Assembly (NCBI RefSeq): GCF_002127325.2
Contig: NC_035435.2
Location: 124,491,127 to 124,555,126, forward strand
DNA: 64,000 nt
From: Helianthus annuus
Taxonomy: Eukaryota > Streptophyta > Magnoliopsida > Asterales > Asteraceae
Direction of reading: 5' to 3'
The position numbers and the translations under genes are program-made. Shown piece by piece: positions 48,049-58,200 of the stretch. Numbering within the stretch: the stretch's first letter is position 1; each line of letters begins with the position of its first letter. Under the pieces are notes generated by a model. It searched no databases, was not told where the DNA came from, and saw only the letters and a list, made by a program, of their open reading frames with translations.

Positions 48049-48642
48049 CAGTGTTGTAGAAGTTGGCCTACTCGGCCTTGTACTAGATCCTCGGACCACC
48101 TTCGAGGCGAGTTTACCCTAGTCGGACTTGACTAGTCGATGCCGGTCAAAATCAGTCAACACTACTCGGCCTTGTACTCATACTAGTCGGACTTGTACTT
48201 GGCCTACTTTCAGTGGCGAAGCTTGAGATTTCCGACCGGGGGGCGGAAGTCACCGCACCTAAAAAATTATATAAAACCGAGGGATCGAAAACGTATATAC
48301 CCTAAAATTTCTATACGAAAACTACATACTCTCCACCACTGAGTAAAAAGTTCGGGGGGTCGGCCGCTCCCTCCCGCCCTAGTTAAGCTTCGCTCATACC
48401 TACTTTCCTTGTACTCAAACTATTCGGCCTTGTACTTGGTGAGGTTTGAACTTCAAACATGTTTCATTTTAAATTATACTCATTTTGACATGAATTATAC
48501 TTATTTTTACATATATATAATATACAATAATTAATTTTCTTTATATTTACCATATCCGCGTACTCCCCGAGTACTCTACTCTGATTACTCCTAACTCTCT
48601 GGTCAGTCGACTAGGGACCGCCTATCGACTTTTATAACACTG
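48049..48642. mobile_element. Non-autonomous hAT element hosting a second one
   Basis: Ends CAGTGTTGTAGAAG... and, inverted, CAGTGTTATAAAAG. Perfect 8-bp TSD ATAATTAT (48041-48048, 48643-48650). Subterminal repeats ACTCGGCCTTGTACT and ACTAGTCGGACTTG fill the left arm. The hAT MITE at 48211-48398 lies inside; without it the element is about 400 bp. Confidence 0.9.
48211..48398. mobile_element. hAT MITE nested in another hAT element
   Basis: 188 bp, TIRs CAGTGGCGAAGCTT and TATGAGCGAAGCTT, with perfect 8-bp TSD CCTACTTT (48203-48210, 48399-48406). The TIR start resembles that of the full-length transposon at 34677-37800 (CAGTGGCG), so that type of transposase may have moved it. Confidence 0.9.
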
Positions 48643-48789
48643 ATAATTATATACCATAAAAACCAGCATCACCAACAATCCTAAAGATCAAAATTTCCTA
48701 CGTATAAAACTTTTTTATTAGGATTTGAGGGCTCTGGAAAAATAGCCCCAAAAGTGAATTATTATACAAAGATTATCTTATTTTCTTGT

Positions 48790-48950
48790 TGTTGCGTATG
48801 GAAGACTAGAAACAAAATGGTTTCCTCTTCTAAAGCGGCGAGCATTGCTAAAGTTGGTGAGGAGATCAAAAGATTGAGCTTTTGTGGATTAAGAATAAAT
48901 CTCCTTTTAATGATATAGCGTGGAAAGATCGGTCAAATTGCCCTTTGTAA
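48790..48950 (+). pseudogene. LINE ORF2 C-terminal fragment 1
   Basis: Reads VWKTRNKMV...KVGEEIKRLSF, then after a 1-nt shift WIKNKSPFNDIAW, stop at 48948-48950. The pattern WK.RN..VF...EIK..SF.W.K.R is the C-terminal tail of plant L1-type ORF2. A G/T-rich 3' region (48951-49010) follows. Confidence 0.7.
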
Positions 48951-49389
48951 TTGTTTTTGTTCTTTGTTGTTGTTTTTGTTCCTAGTGCGTTGCTAGTTTT
49001 TAAAGAAATTCGCCATTAAGAAAATATATAGCCCCAGATATCTTACTTTATTTGACGCCGCTAGTATAGATGTGACACACTTACTTGAGTACTTGACTAG
49101 TCAATGAGTCGAGTAATATCAACTCTTCGACAAGTAACAGGTCTCGATTTACTAGAAGGCGGGCCTACTAATAAATAATAAGTTTAGTAAATTGCAAAAT
49201 TATCTTCAAATTATGAAAACACATCTTTACCGGGTGTCAGTTTAGCAGATTTTGTTCCGGTGGTGGCGGGTTTCGTATTTTTTTTTGTGTTCCATATCGA
49301 AGATCTTCTGCGAATGCATGACTTTCTGGGTGGCTCAAAGACTAGAAGAAAAGGCTATTCAAGCCTGAGTTTATACAGTTCAGTGAAGT

Positions 49390-49615
49390 ATTTGGCGTAG
49401 TAGAAACGAAGCGGTCTTTGGAGATAAAACTCCATCGGTAATGAGAGTAGTGGAAGATGTCAAAACTATGGAGTTCTTCTGGCTGAAGTCGAGATCTAGA
49501 AGACCCTCTTTTACATGGGATGACTGGTTGAGGTTTCATGTGGCTGGGCTAGGCTGAGTTTTTTTTCGCTTTTTCTTGCTAATAAAATGTGTTTTGTTGG
49601 TTGTTCAAAAAAAAA
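49390..49615 (+). pseudogene. LINE ORF2 C-terminal fragment 2 with poly(A) tail
   Basis: The frame 49390-49557 reads IWRSRNEAVFGDKTPS...VVEDVKTMEFFWLKSRS...WDDWLRFHV, the same L1-type ORF2 tail, and ends with TGA. AATAAA at 49581-49586 and an A run at 49607-49615 mark the retroposed 3' end. Upstream (49320-49390) the frame is broken. Truncated 5', as most LINE copies are. Confidence 0.8.
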
Positions 49616-49982
49616 TCTTCAAATTATTCCAAAATTTTTTCATAGGACTCCAAACTAGCATAAATTTTACATTCGCAGTCCCACAATATGTTTTGTAATA
49701 ACGATTAAGTCCATTTGTTGGTATAATTAACTGAACTAGACTATCTTGATTTATATGTTTACTTAATAGGATAGAAACTCATGTATTAGATATGTTGAAT
49801 AAGAGATATATTAAATAGTTTGTGAGGATAATATAAAATTACATAACAATATTTTAAGATAAAATAAGATTGAAATTAATTTTTTAATTAAGAAATACAA
49901 TGCTAAGGATCTGAAAGACAAATAACAATTTGTTTTGGGTGTACATGTAACAATTTGTTTCATCGCTTAGGCTTTTTTTTTG
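49616..49982. other. AT-rich DNA, nothing recognised
   Basis: No gene, RNA or element boundary seen in this stretch. Confidence 0.5.
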
Positions 49983-50403
49983 GAGTAAACTCTCGAAATG
50001 GTCTCTGAGGTTTGGTCACTTTTGCCACTCTAGTTCAAAACTCAAACCTTTTGAATCTGGGTCCCTGTGGTTTCAATTTTATTGTCATTTTCATCCAAAA
50101 TCAAAATCTAATCAGATTTTTCAGTTAACATCCAGCTTTTGTGTCTTTTTCCTCCCTTCTAATGAAGGGCAAACTGGTCTTTTAATGTTTTATTAATAAC
50201 AAATTAAGAAAATCTAACCATTTTGCCCTTAATTAAAATGGAGGAAAAAGACAAAAAAGCTGGATGTTAACTGGAAAATCTGACCAGATTTTGTTTTTGG
50301 ATGAAAATGGCAAAAAAATTGAAACCACAGGGACCCAGATTCAAAAGGTTTGAGTTTTGGATTAAAGTTACCAAACCTCAGAGACCATTTTAACAGTTTA
50401 CTC
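49983..50403. mobile_element. Mutator-like foldback MITE (copy 6)
   Basis: 421 bp, GAGTAAACTCTCG... to ...AACAGTTTACTC, core TCCCTGTGGTTT. The T-rich flanks (TTTTTTTTG, TTTTTTATT) may be a decayed TSD, but homopolymer makes this uncertain. Confidence 0.75.
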
Positions 50404-50547
50404 TTTTTTATTGTGAAATTCAATTCGCATTTTAGACATATACCAAGAAGGAAAAAAAGATTTCATTTTTTTTTTCAAAATTATAATAAGTCCATTAATT
50501 CGGACCGACAATTTATGTTGCCTTATTTCTCTTATTGTCTAGGTTTA

Positions 50548-50867
50548 GGCCATTCGTAGTCATAAAGTCCTTTGTGGGGCGTTATGCGACACGTGTCGTG
50601 CCACGTCATACAGGGGCATTATATTACTAGAGCCCGTAGTCATAAAGCCCCTACCCATCAATACCTAATTATTAATTTTCGTTTTTATTAATTAATTATA
50701 AAAACCTTGCTTTATTTTGATTGGTCCAAACTTTGAAAACAACCCCATCACCGGCGTTATATATATGGCGCCACCCAACTTTTTTTGTCTCATAAAGCCC
50801 CTCGTAGTGGTGTTTGGGGCTTTATAGGGGCTTTATGAGGGCATATAACGCCCCACTACACATGCAC
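50548..50867. mobile_element. PIF/Harbinger-like MITE, CGTAGTCATAAAG type
   Basis: 320 bp with imperfect TIRs (GGCCATTCGTAGT and GTGCATGTGTAGT on the minus strand), flanked by TTA (50545-50547, 50868-50870). The internal words CATAAAGCCCC and GGGGCTTTATG repeat in both orientations. Ends resemble those of the MITE at 28827. Confidence 0.65.
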
Positions 50868-50882
50868 TTATACCTATTCTTA

Positions 50883-51650
50883 GACCATTTGTTATCGACC
50901 AACGTTCCTTGCCACATGGCAGGGGGTCGTCGTGAAGAGACGGGTTGGGCGACGTGAAGGGCTGGGGTGGGAGGCTAGCCACAACGTGAAGGGGGAATTG
51001 TTTGGTGGGTCCAGCCACGTGGAAGGTGATGGCTTCATTGGAGGGAAGGGTTTCTGTCCGGATCCGGTAATTTTTTGGGTAGCCGGCGTTTTTAGGTTTA
51101 AGGGCCGAGTATCCGATGAGGGAAGGAAGAAGATAAAAATCTGCATAACACCCCCTTCCCTTTAAGTTATGTAAAAATTAAATTTACCCCTTTATTTCAA
51201 AATACCCCTTTTTTTCTGTGTATTTTGAATTTTAATGTTAATTTATTTTCATTATCTATCAATATTATATAAATTATATTTTTAATTTATTTTTATTTGC
51301 TTGTTAATTTTTTTTAAAACTTTATTGTTATACTTATTTATTTATCCATTTAATTTACGAATAAATAATTATGTTGTTATATTTATTTATTTTTTTAATT
51401 GTATCGTTTTACGTAAACTGGTTAGTTTATATAAAAAATAAGATATAAACAAATGGGTAATGATTAAAAATGATTGCGGTGGTTGATGTGGAGTGAAAGG
51501 GGCGTGAAACCATAGTGGGTGAAAGTGAAAGAAAGGGATGGAAAATGAGGAGGTGTGGTGCGACTGAGCCACTGAGGTGACATTTACTTTATAACGTGGT
51601 AGTGATATGGAGTGAAATGGGCATGAACCCTAGCACGTCTTATTGACAAC
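50883..51650. other. Possible further MITE and AT-rich DNA
   Basis: Starts TTA-GACCATTTGTTATCG, similar to the PIF/Harbinger-like ends, but no matching right end is clear. 51480-51640 has repeated GGAGTGAAAGGGGCGTGAAACC-like words. No gene supported. Confidence 0.4.
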
Positions 51651-52940
51651 ATTTTTTTTAAATGTTGTTGGATAAACTTACTTTTAGTTCTTACGGGATT
51701 ATTAATTGAAAAAACATTTAAATAATGTTAACTTACATGGTTGTTTTGCATTGTTGGTGGTACTTCGTGCTTTGTTGGTTTTACTTGTTTTAAGGGTGTT
51801 GTTTGTTGGACATTTATAGTTGTACCTTTTAATTCGATGAGAGGTTTAAAAGGTCGAACCCTCACCACAGCTTCTTCCTTTACTCTCCCCCCCCCCCCCT
51901 CTCTCTCTCTCTCTCTATGCGGGTTACCTTTATAGAGTTCTCCAACTGCTTTTAGGCGATTCTTCGGCCAATGTGGGTATGTTTTCGGTTCTGTTTGTCA
52001 GTGGTTGTTGTTTCATATAGTTTTTGTTTAGGTTTTACGTCTTTTTTCCGTTTTGTTTGCTTGGTTTATGTGTTATGGTTGTTACCGTAGCGGTTACGTA
52101 ACAACGCGCCTATTGTTAACAATCGTTCTATTGTAATCATATTTTAGGGTTTCTTCTTGGGAGACTGCTTTCGTTTGTTTACTTCTTAAGCTTCACGATT
52201 TGCTTGCGATGTTGGATATGACGTTGTTTACTTTTTTTTCTTGTTGATCTGTTAGTCGATATAATACTTGCATGTCTTTAAAGCCTGTTGTTTTTTGTGT
52301 ATTAAATATTCCTTTGTTGTTGTTGATGAGTGCTTATACTTTTGGCTTAGTTGTCAGACGTTTGTTCTTATTGCTTGCTTCTTATGATTCATTTTGTTGT
52401 TTAGTTGTTTTCCTGGTGTCTTTTAAGTCGATAGTATACTTGCATGTGCTTACAGGTTGTTGGTTTTTATGTATTGAATGTTCATTTGTTGTTGTTGGCG
52501 ATTGTCAACACATTTGGGTTGGTTGTGAGACGTTTGTTGTTGGTTGTTCATGTGTTAATGTGTATTCTGTCTGTCAGGACGAACGTTTAGTTGTCTGAGA
52601 ATGTTTACCCTTTACATTTGGGTATGTTATGACATGCTTCTGAGATTGTTATTGAATGGTGTGGTACTGATGGGTGTTGAGTGGGTGATTGTGTCTTCTC
52701 AACTGCCTCGCATTATCTAACCTCTTTCGTTGGGTTTGTGTTCGTTGGACAATTTTAGTACAAAGTTTTTGAGGATTTGGTTATTTCGTTGGTGAGGTTG
52801 ACTATATTGTTGTACCAGATTATTGACATTATGTCAAGAGGTACAACCAATATTGTTGTCTTTGCTTACATGGTGTCAAGGCGATGATGATCATCGATTG
52901 TAGCAGTAGTAGTATCTGAATTTGTAGATCCGATCTATAC
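51651..52940. other. G/T-rich region with CT tract and tandem duplication
   Basis: C12 then (CT)n at 51886-51916 resembles a plant 5'-untranslated pyrimidine tract, followed by T/G-rich intron-like sequence. 52250-52400 and 52424-52560 are an imperfect tandem duplication of about 172-bp period (both have ATACTTGCATGT, CATTTGTTGTTGTTG-like and GAGACGTTTGTT words). No exon could be recognised. Confidence 0.45.
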
Positions 52941-53570
52941 CTTGGCTATTTAACATCCGCGAAAAACGGAAATTAGAAAAACCGACTCGTTTTGCAAACC
53001 GGATCATAAGCAAATTAAATATAAATGGGAAAATTTTATTATTTATTATTTTTATAATAATATTCGTAACGTTAATTATACTTAGGCTTTAAAATATTAA
53101 TTCCAAAAATAAAGATTAATTTTAAAAGTTACGTTCTGTTAGCACCATTAGAATTATAAAATAAAACAATTAACTAAGTTGGAATGTTTAGTTGAATAAG
53201 GTTAACAAGTCAAGGGGGCCTAAATTGTCAAGTATTGAAAGTCATTTGAAAGGAAAGGAAAAAGAGGAAAAAGGCGCTGGGGATAGGACTCGAACGCGGA
53301 ACCCCACGCTTAATATACGACTCGCGCACCACTGGACCAAGTCCAGATGGTGTGACAGACTTCCACGCGTTTTGTTTCAAAAAACCTACCGATCACGCAC
53401 TCCTCCACTTAATCCCGCTCGCCCTATGCAGACATCCATGCACCGGGCCCCACACTTCGTCCCTTCCATCCGCTGCTCGCTAAAAACCCCACCCGGAACC
53501 CGTCTTTCCGACCCGATGTGATCCGCATCATTCCACATGTTTCATCATCATTTTAGTCTCAATATGCTTG
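52941..53570. other. Repeat-like region with tRNA-like segment
   Basis: AACATCCGCGAAAAACGG near 52950 looks like an LTR start but no partner is present. At 53280-53345 (minus strand) A-box-like TGGTCCAGTGGTGCG and B-box-like GCGTTCGAGTCC lie 26 nt apart; this could be a SINE head or tRNA relic. No protein gene. Confidence 0.4.
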
Positions 53571-53768
53571 GTTTTATGGAGCATTCATCACAAACTGATC
53601 TTTATTGATTATCTATCAAACTTATTACAATTAATCAAGATCTCTAACCACACAAATTCGCCCAAGCCTTTGCTCTCACGAATTCTCTCTCTAATATCAC
53701 TATAAACTGATTCTCTAGTGATTATGGTGATTAACCTAAACCCTAATGCAAAGCCTTGTTTATATAAC
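53571..53768 (-). other. Possible LTR fragment on minus strand
   Basis: On the minus strand TATATAAAC (about 53764) is followed by AGGGTTTAGG and a run ending in AATAAAG (about 53600), resembling the R/U5 part of a short LTR. It abuts the LINE fragment. Weak. Confidence 0.3.
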
Positions 53769-53834
53769 ATGGCCAGATTAAAATCTCTAATTTTCCCTAT
53801 CCCCAAGCCACTGACCCTCTTTGACCTCATCAAG

Positions 53835-53839
53835 ACTTC
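53835..53839. repeat. Left target-site duplication of solo LTR (ACTTC)
   Basis: ACTTC at 53835-53839 and again at 56989-56993, directly flanking TG...CA ends. Confidence 0.95.
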
Positions 53840-56800
53840 TGTAACACCTCGAAAATTTGCGTCCTATAATGTATTGACACGTGTCATAAGTGTGAACGTG
53901 ATAACAAATACCATAGAGGGACTAAAGTTGACAAACATAGAAAGTATGTGAATTCGAGGGTTCAAAATGTCAACAAGGGATAAATATACTTTACTAACCC
54001 TACAAGATGCTCGTACCTTCAAACGAATGAATCATGGATCATACGGAACGAAATGTGGAAGAAAGTGAGGAATTACAAACTACAGGGGCCAAATGTGTCA
54101 ACATGTTTAAGTTATACCTCTGAGTGACCCTTTGGCATACCCGAGGCTTTGTAATGATAAATTATACTCACTGGAATACGCGATATAAATTTCATCACGT
54201 TCCGTTGCAATATGAGGAAGTTATGATCGAATTCGTTTATGAAGGGCTAAAAGCGTCAACATTGAAAGTTAGGACTTTTCGGGTAGTTGTAAACTAACCG
54301 AGGGCTTAATAAGTTGGGTAAAAGTCCCGAGGCCCTTATAGGTAAATAAGAAAGGCCCAACATGCAAATTTACCCCTCCGTAAATCCAAGAGCCAACTGT
54401 AATAATTGAAAAAGATTTGAAAAATCTTACAGCAGGACTCAGGCGGGCCGCGTAAGATTTGAGAAGGGCTTACGCGGGCCGCTTCAATATGTGAATGATT
54501 TGGGATATGTCAGAGTGATCCAGGCGGGCCGCGTAAACCTTGTAAAGGTCTTACGCGGGCCGCGTCAGACTCCCAGATGCAGAAAACGTGGACAGAAGCA
54601 CTGTTTGCTGTTTTAACCGGCTTAGGAGCCATTATGAGCAGCATGGGCGCCCCCTAAACAACCCCTAGCACTCAGGGACACATGTTGATGATCAGGGAAC
54701 CCTTGTAGACCTTGTTGTCATGATCTAATTCACCCAAGATTGCTATAAAAGGCCACTCATGTTGTAACAAGTTCTTCACACCTTCCATCTGCATATTGGA
54801 GCATTTCTGGAGCTAAAGACTTCTCTCTAAGCTTCACAAATCGTGCATAGGACTTCAGTAAGTGTGCCTAACCCTTCTTAGTTGAGTTTTTGCTTAGTTA
54901 TTGCTTAAAAGTCAATCCGTCGTAATTAACGATTGACTTAACGATTAATCACAAATGGTACAGTGATTAGTCGAATCAAAGGTAGTTATATGTTGGTAAT
55001 TATGTGGGCATTAAACCCCTAAAATGGCACCCTCTGATTCCCACTCTAATTAGTCCAAATGTCGGGTCAAAGTTGCTTAGAAAAAGTCAACAGAATGCTA
55101 ATTTTCGATTTAACGCATAATTAACAATGTAGATGGCATGTAACCTATTTTGTCACTCATATAACTTGATAATAAGTATTATAACTGGTCTAAGCTTGTT
55201 TGATCCGACCATTTACTGTTTTGACCCGGTTCGGAACCGAAAGTCGCAAAACTTTGACTTTTGCTTTGACTTCAGTTCTGACCCGATTCGGTATGTTTTA
55301 GATATGCCTTAGGACTCTCCTAGGACCAGGTTACATGAGGGTATAACCTCTGTGGCTGGTCCGTTGTTTGTCCGAGTCGTTTGCACATTTCCATTATATG
55401 CTTAAATGTTGACCATAATGCCCTTTTGACTTTAAAACGAGAATTTTGGATATGTGAAAGAACAATAACCTTAGTTACTGATTTCTAAACATGTCCCTAA
55501 AATTTCATGTCAATCCGAGGTCTAGAATGGGAGTCATGCTAAATAGCGCAATTAAGAAAACTTTTGTAATTAAATGGCGCAATTAGCATAAAGCCTATCT
55601 AAACCCCAAATTTCGATACCAAACCTTTTACACCCTGATGTAAAATAATATTTTGGGATTTTTAAAGATTTTTAATTATTTTTAACCTGCGCATAACCTG
55701 CGGTTATGGCATTGATTCGGTAAATACCAAATATACCCTTTTCGAACATAAAATGAGTTCTACATGGTATTTTGACACGAATCCAGTTGCTACCGATTTA
55801 AAATAATAAATAAAGTATTTTGAACTTTATAACCTGTTCAGAAAACTCAGATTTCCTGTAGAACCCGGAAATCTCTTTTATAATCTTTAAAATAACCAAA
55901 ATACCCCTACGGGTCCAACCTTGTCATTTTTACCTCAAAATCCAGAGTGTGTGTAGTTTACCCATAATGTACAAGTCTCCGAACTTCTTGGGTCCAAACC
56001 ACATTCCATTCCCAGTTTTCGCCTTTCATGCGATTAAACCGTAATTATCCTTCGAAACTAACCGGTCTAAGCTTAGGCTAAATTAAAGACCCGTTAGGAT
56101 TCTAATAGGTTATTATAAACCTTCGTTCCAGAATAGGAGACCAGTAAAAGATACTTGCATTGCTTGTTGTGGTTAATACTTGCTCAGGTAAATACTTTTA
56201 ACTTATTTTCCCTTATACGGGCTTGGTGTACGGTATATAAAATACCGCTTGGTCGGGAAATTGACCCTAACTCATTAGTAGTTGGGTATTATCAATGTGA
56301 CCCGCTTGAAAATTGGTTTTGTTTGTTTTACGCCTTTGGGAGTTTAATGACCATGTCCCGGATATCCTTGGCATCATTTTACGAAATGGCCACGACTTGA
56401 CACGCGGGTGTAGGCGTACACCCGACAATGTGTCCATATTTATAAAGGTATAACCGTTGGTTTTCCCGCCGCGGTTTTATACTATGTGGTGTGTTAATTA
56501 ACCTTAAACCCGGCACGAACCGGGCGACTGAACGCATAACGAACATGTACTTCTTTTACAAAATTAAATTTGATTAATTATCCCAAGTTATGAAAGTTGT
56601 GCCTCGTGCATTCAAATCAATTTTACTAAACTTTTCAAAAGTGTCGGTTGAATGTATTTACCAGTGTACACTGACGTATTTTCCTCAAAAAGATTAAATG
56701 CAGGTTCTACACGAAATAGGCTGGCCACTCCTTAGCATCGTTAGAGTCTCGCAAGCCTGGATGCCACTATCTGTTGAACATTATTTCCTATTTTATTTTT

Positions 56801-56988
56801 GATCCCCTGTGGATTATTTCGACTACTTGTGATACTTGGATATTACATTTGATGGTTGAAATATATCTATCTTTATGCTTCCGCTGTGCATTTAAATATT
56901 GTGTGGTTTGACTATATTGTTGCCAACTACGTCACGGTAATCCCCCACCGGGCCCACCGGTGAAACGTGTGGAAATCGGGGTGTGACA
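53840..56988 (+). mobile_element. Solo LTR of the A/B Ty3/gypsy family
   Basis: 3149 bp, TGTAACACCTCG...GGTGTGACA, with perfect 5-bp TSD and no internal region: the product of recombination between the two LTRs of a former full element. Palindrome pairs at 54443-54482 and 54523-54563 are better preserved than in A or B. TATAAAA at 54744, GTAAGT at 54858-54863, acceptor-like TGCAG ending 56703. It lacks about 178 bp present in A (16881-17058) at a GGG microhomology near 55911. Confidence 0.93.
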
Positions 56989-57398
56989 ACTTCCCATCGG
57001 ACCCATCTAAGCTTCTTTTTCGTATCCGTTATTCCCCAAAGGAAGTCTCTCCTGATTCGGTCGATCCTGTTGACAATAGCCTTTGGGGCGTAGAATAATG
57101 AAAGATAGTAAGACGGAATGCTACCCAGAACTGCCTTAATTAAAGTCAATCTTCCAGCGAATGAGAGGTGTTGTGATTTCCATTTAGATAGCCTCGCTTT
57201 AACTTTGTTAACTATAGGGGGCCAAAATTTTGTTCTCTTCATATTCGCCCCAATGGGAACCCCCAAATGAATAAAAGGCAGCCCACCAGCTTCACACTTC
57301 AGCAGACTTGCCATCTGATCAACCTCCTCCTTTTCGACCCCGATCCCGAACAAAACGCATTTTTTATGATTAACTTTCAGGCCTGAGACCAGTCCCAG

Positions 57399-58200
57399 TG
57401 TCACGGCCTCGGCCCGGTGTGACCCGGTCCAGGAGCCGCGGGACAGAAACCCGTGGTATGGATTGTTTAATTTGGCAGCGGAAATATTTGACAGGATCTT
57501 TTAAACTAAAAATGCCCATTTATTTTATTTCACAATTTGGGACAAACCCCATAATTTACAATAAAGGGAATTTCACGAGGAAATCCCTGGCTTTTACAAA
57601 ACATATTTATTCATTTTATTGAGCCACCTCTTCAAGCTTTTAGTGCTACCTAGCACTTTTCCTTGATTCATAGTAAGTCACCTGAAACATGTTTAAAAGA
57701 ATTTTATCAGCGGGGAAATACTGGCGAGTCATTCAATTTGCACAAAAGACACATTGTTATAAATTTACAGCATTAAGGGTTTTTATATTTGCCCCTTATC
57801 ATATAATTAACTGGTTCAGCTGTCACTCGACTGAATCTATGATTGTGGACATATCACTAGTTAGGCTCGCCCACCTAATAGTGATAAATTGTTAGTAGTA
57901 ATGTGCACAAAACCCCCACATACTGCCAGTAATTAAAGATTAGCAAAGACTTAATCACTGCAAAATATAACTGGAAAAACATTTAGGGTTTTGTAAAGCA
58001 AATTGATAAAAAGATAATGACTCACATTGCAAGTTTAACCGGACAGAACCTTTCCTACTGATTTAACCTTGTAACCTAATTTAAATAACAATACATACGA
58101 AACTAGGTCAGTAACTTAATACAACATTTACGATAAGCTCACGAAATCAAAACCCTCACGACGAATGACAAAGTATAGCCCGAATTCGGGCATCGCTTAA
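57399..58200 (-). mobile_element. LTR fragment, minus orientation, cut by element C
   Basis: Begins TGTCACGGCCTCGGCCCGG on plus, which on minus reads as an LTR end ...GGCCGAGGCCGTGACA, preceded by CTTCCGCTG-like wording as in the A-family LTR end (TTCCGCTGTGCA). No gene. Its other part would lie beyond element C. The family is distinct from A and C. Confidence 0.55.

Larger units (their letters stand above)
53769..57396 (-). pseudogene. LINE reverse-transcriptase fragment split by a solo LTR
   Basis: Minus strand. 57396-56989 encodes the C-terminal RT part of a plant L1-type ORF2 (SGLKVNHKKCVLFG, LPFIHLGVPIGAN, KWKSQHLSFAGRLTLIKAVL, YYLSLFYAPKAIV, RRDFLWG, WVRWEV). After the solo LTR the same frame resumes at 53839 with SKRVSGLGIGKIRDFNLAML, the next block of the LINE protein, and ends near 53769. 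The catalytic YADD region is not present. The right edge is cut by an LTR starting at 57399. Confidence 0.85.

Noticed and set aside
51886..51916. Start of a host gene at the C/CT tract
   Set aside because: A pyrimidine tract alone is not enough; I found no exon with coding character downstream.
53192..53521. 109-aa ORF on plus strand
   Set aside because: It runs over a tRNA-like segment read in antisense and shows no protein family features.
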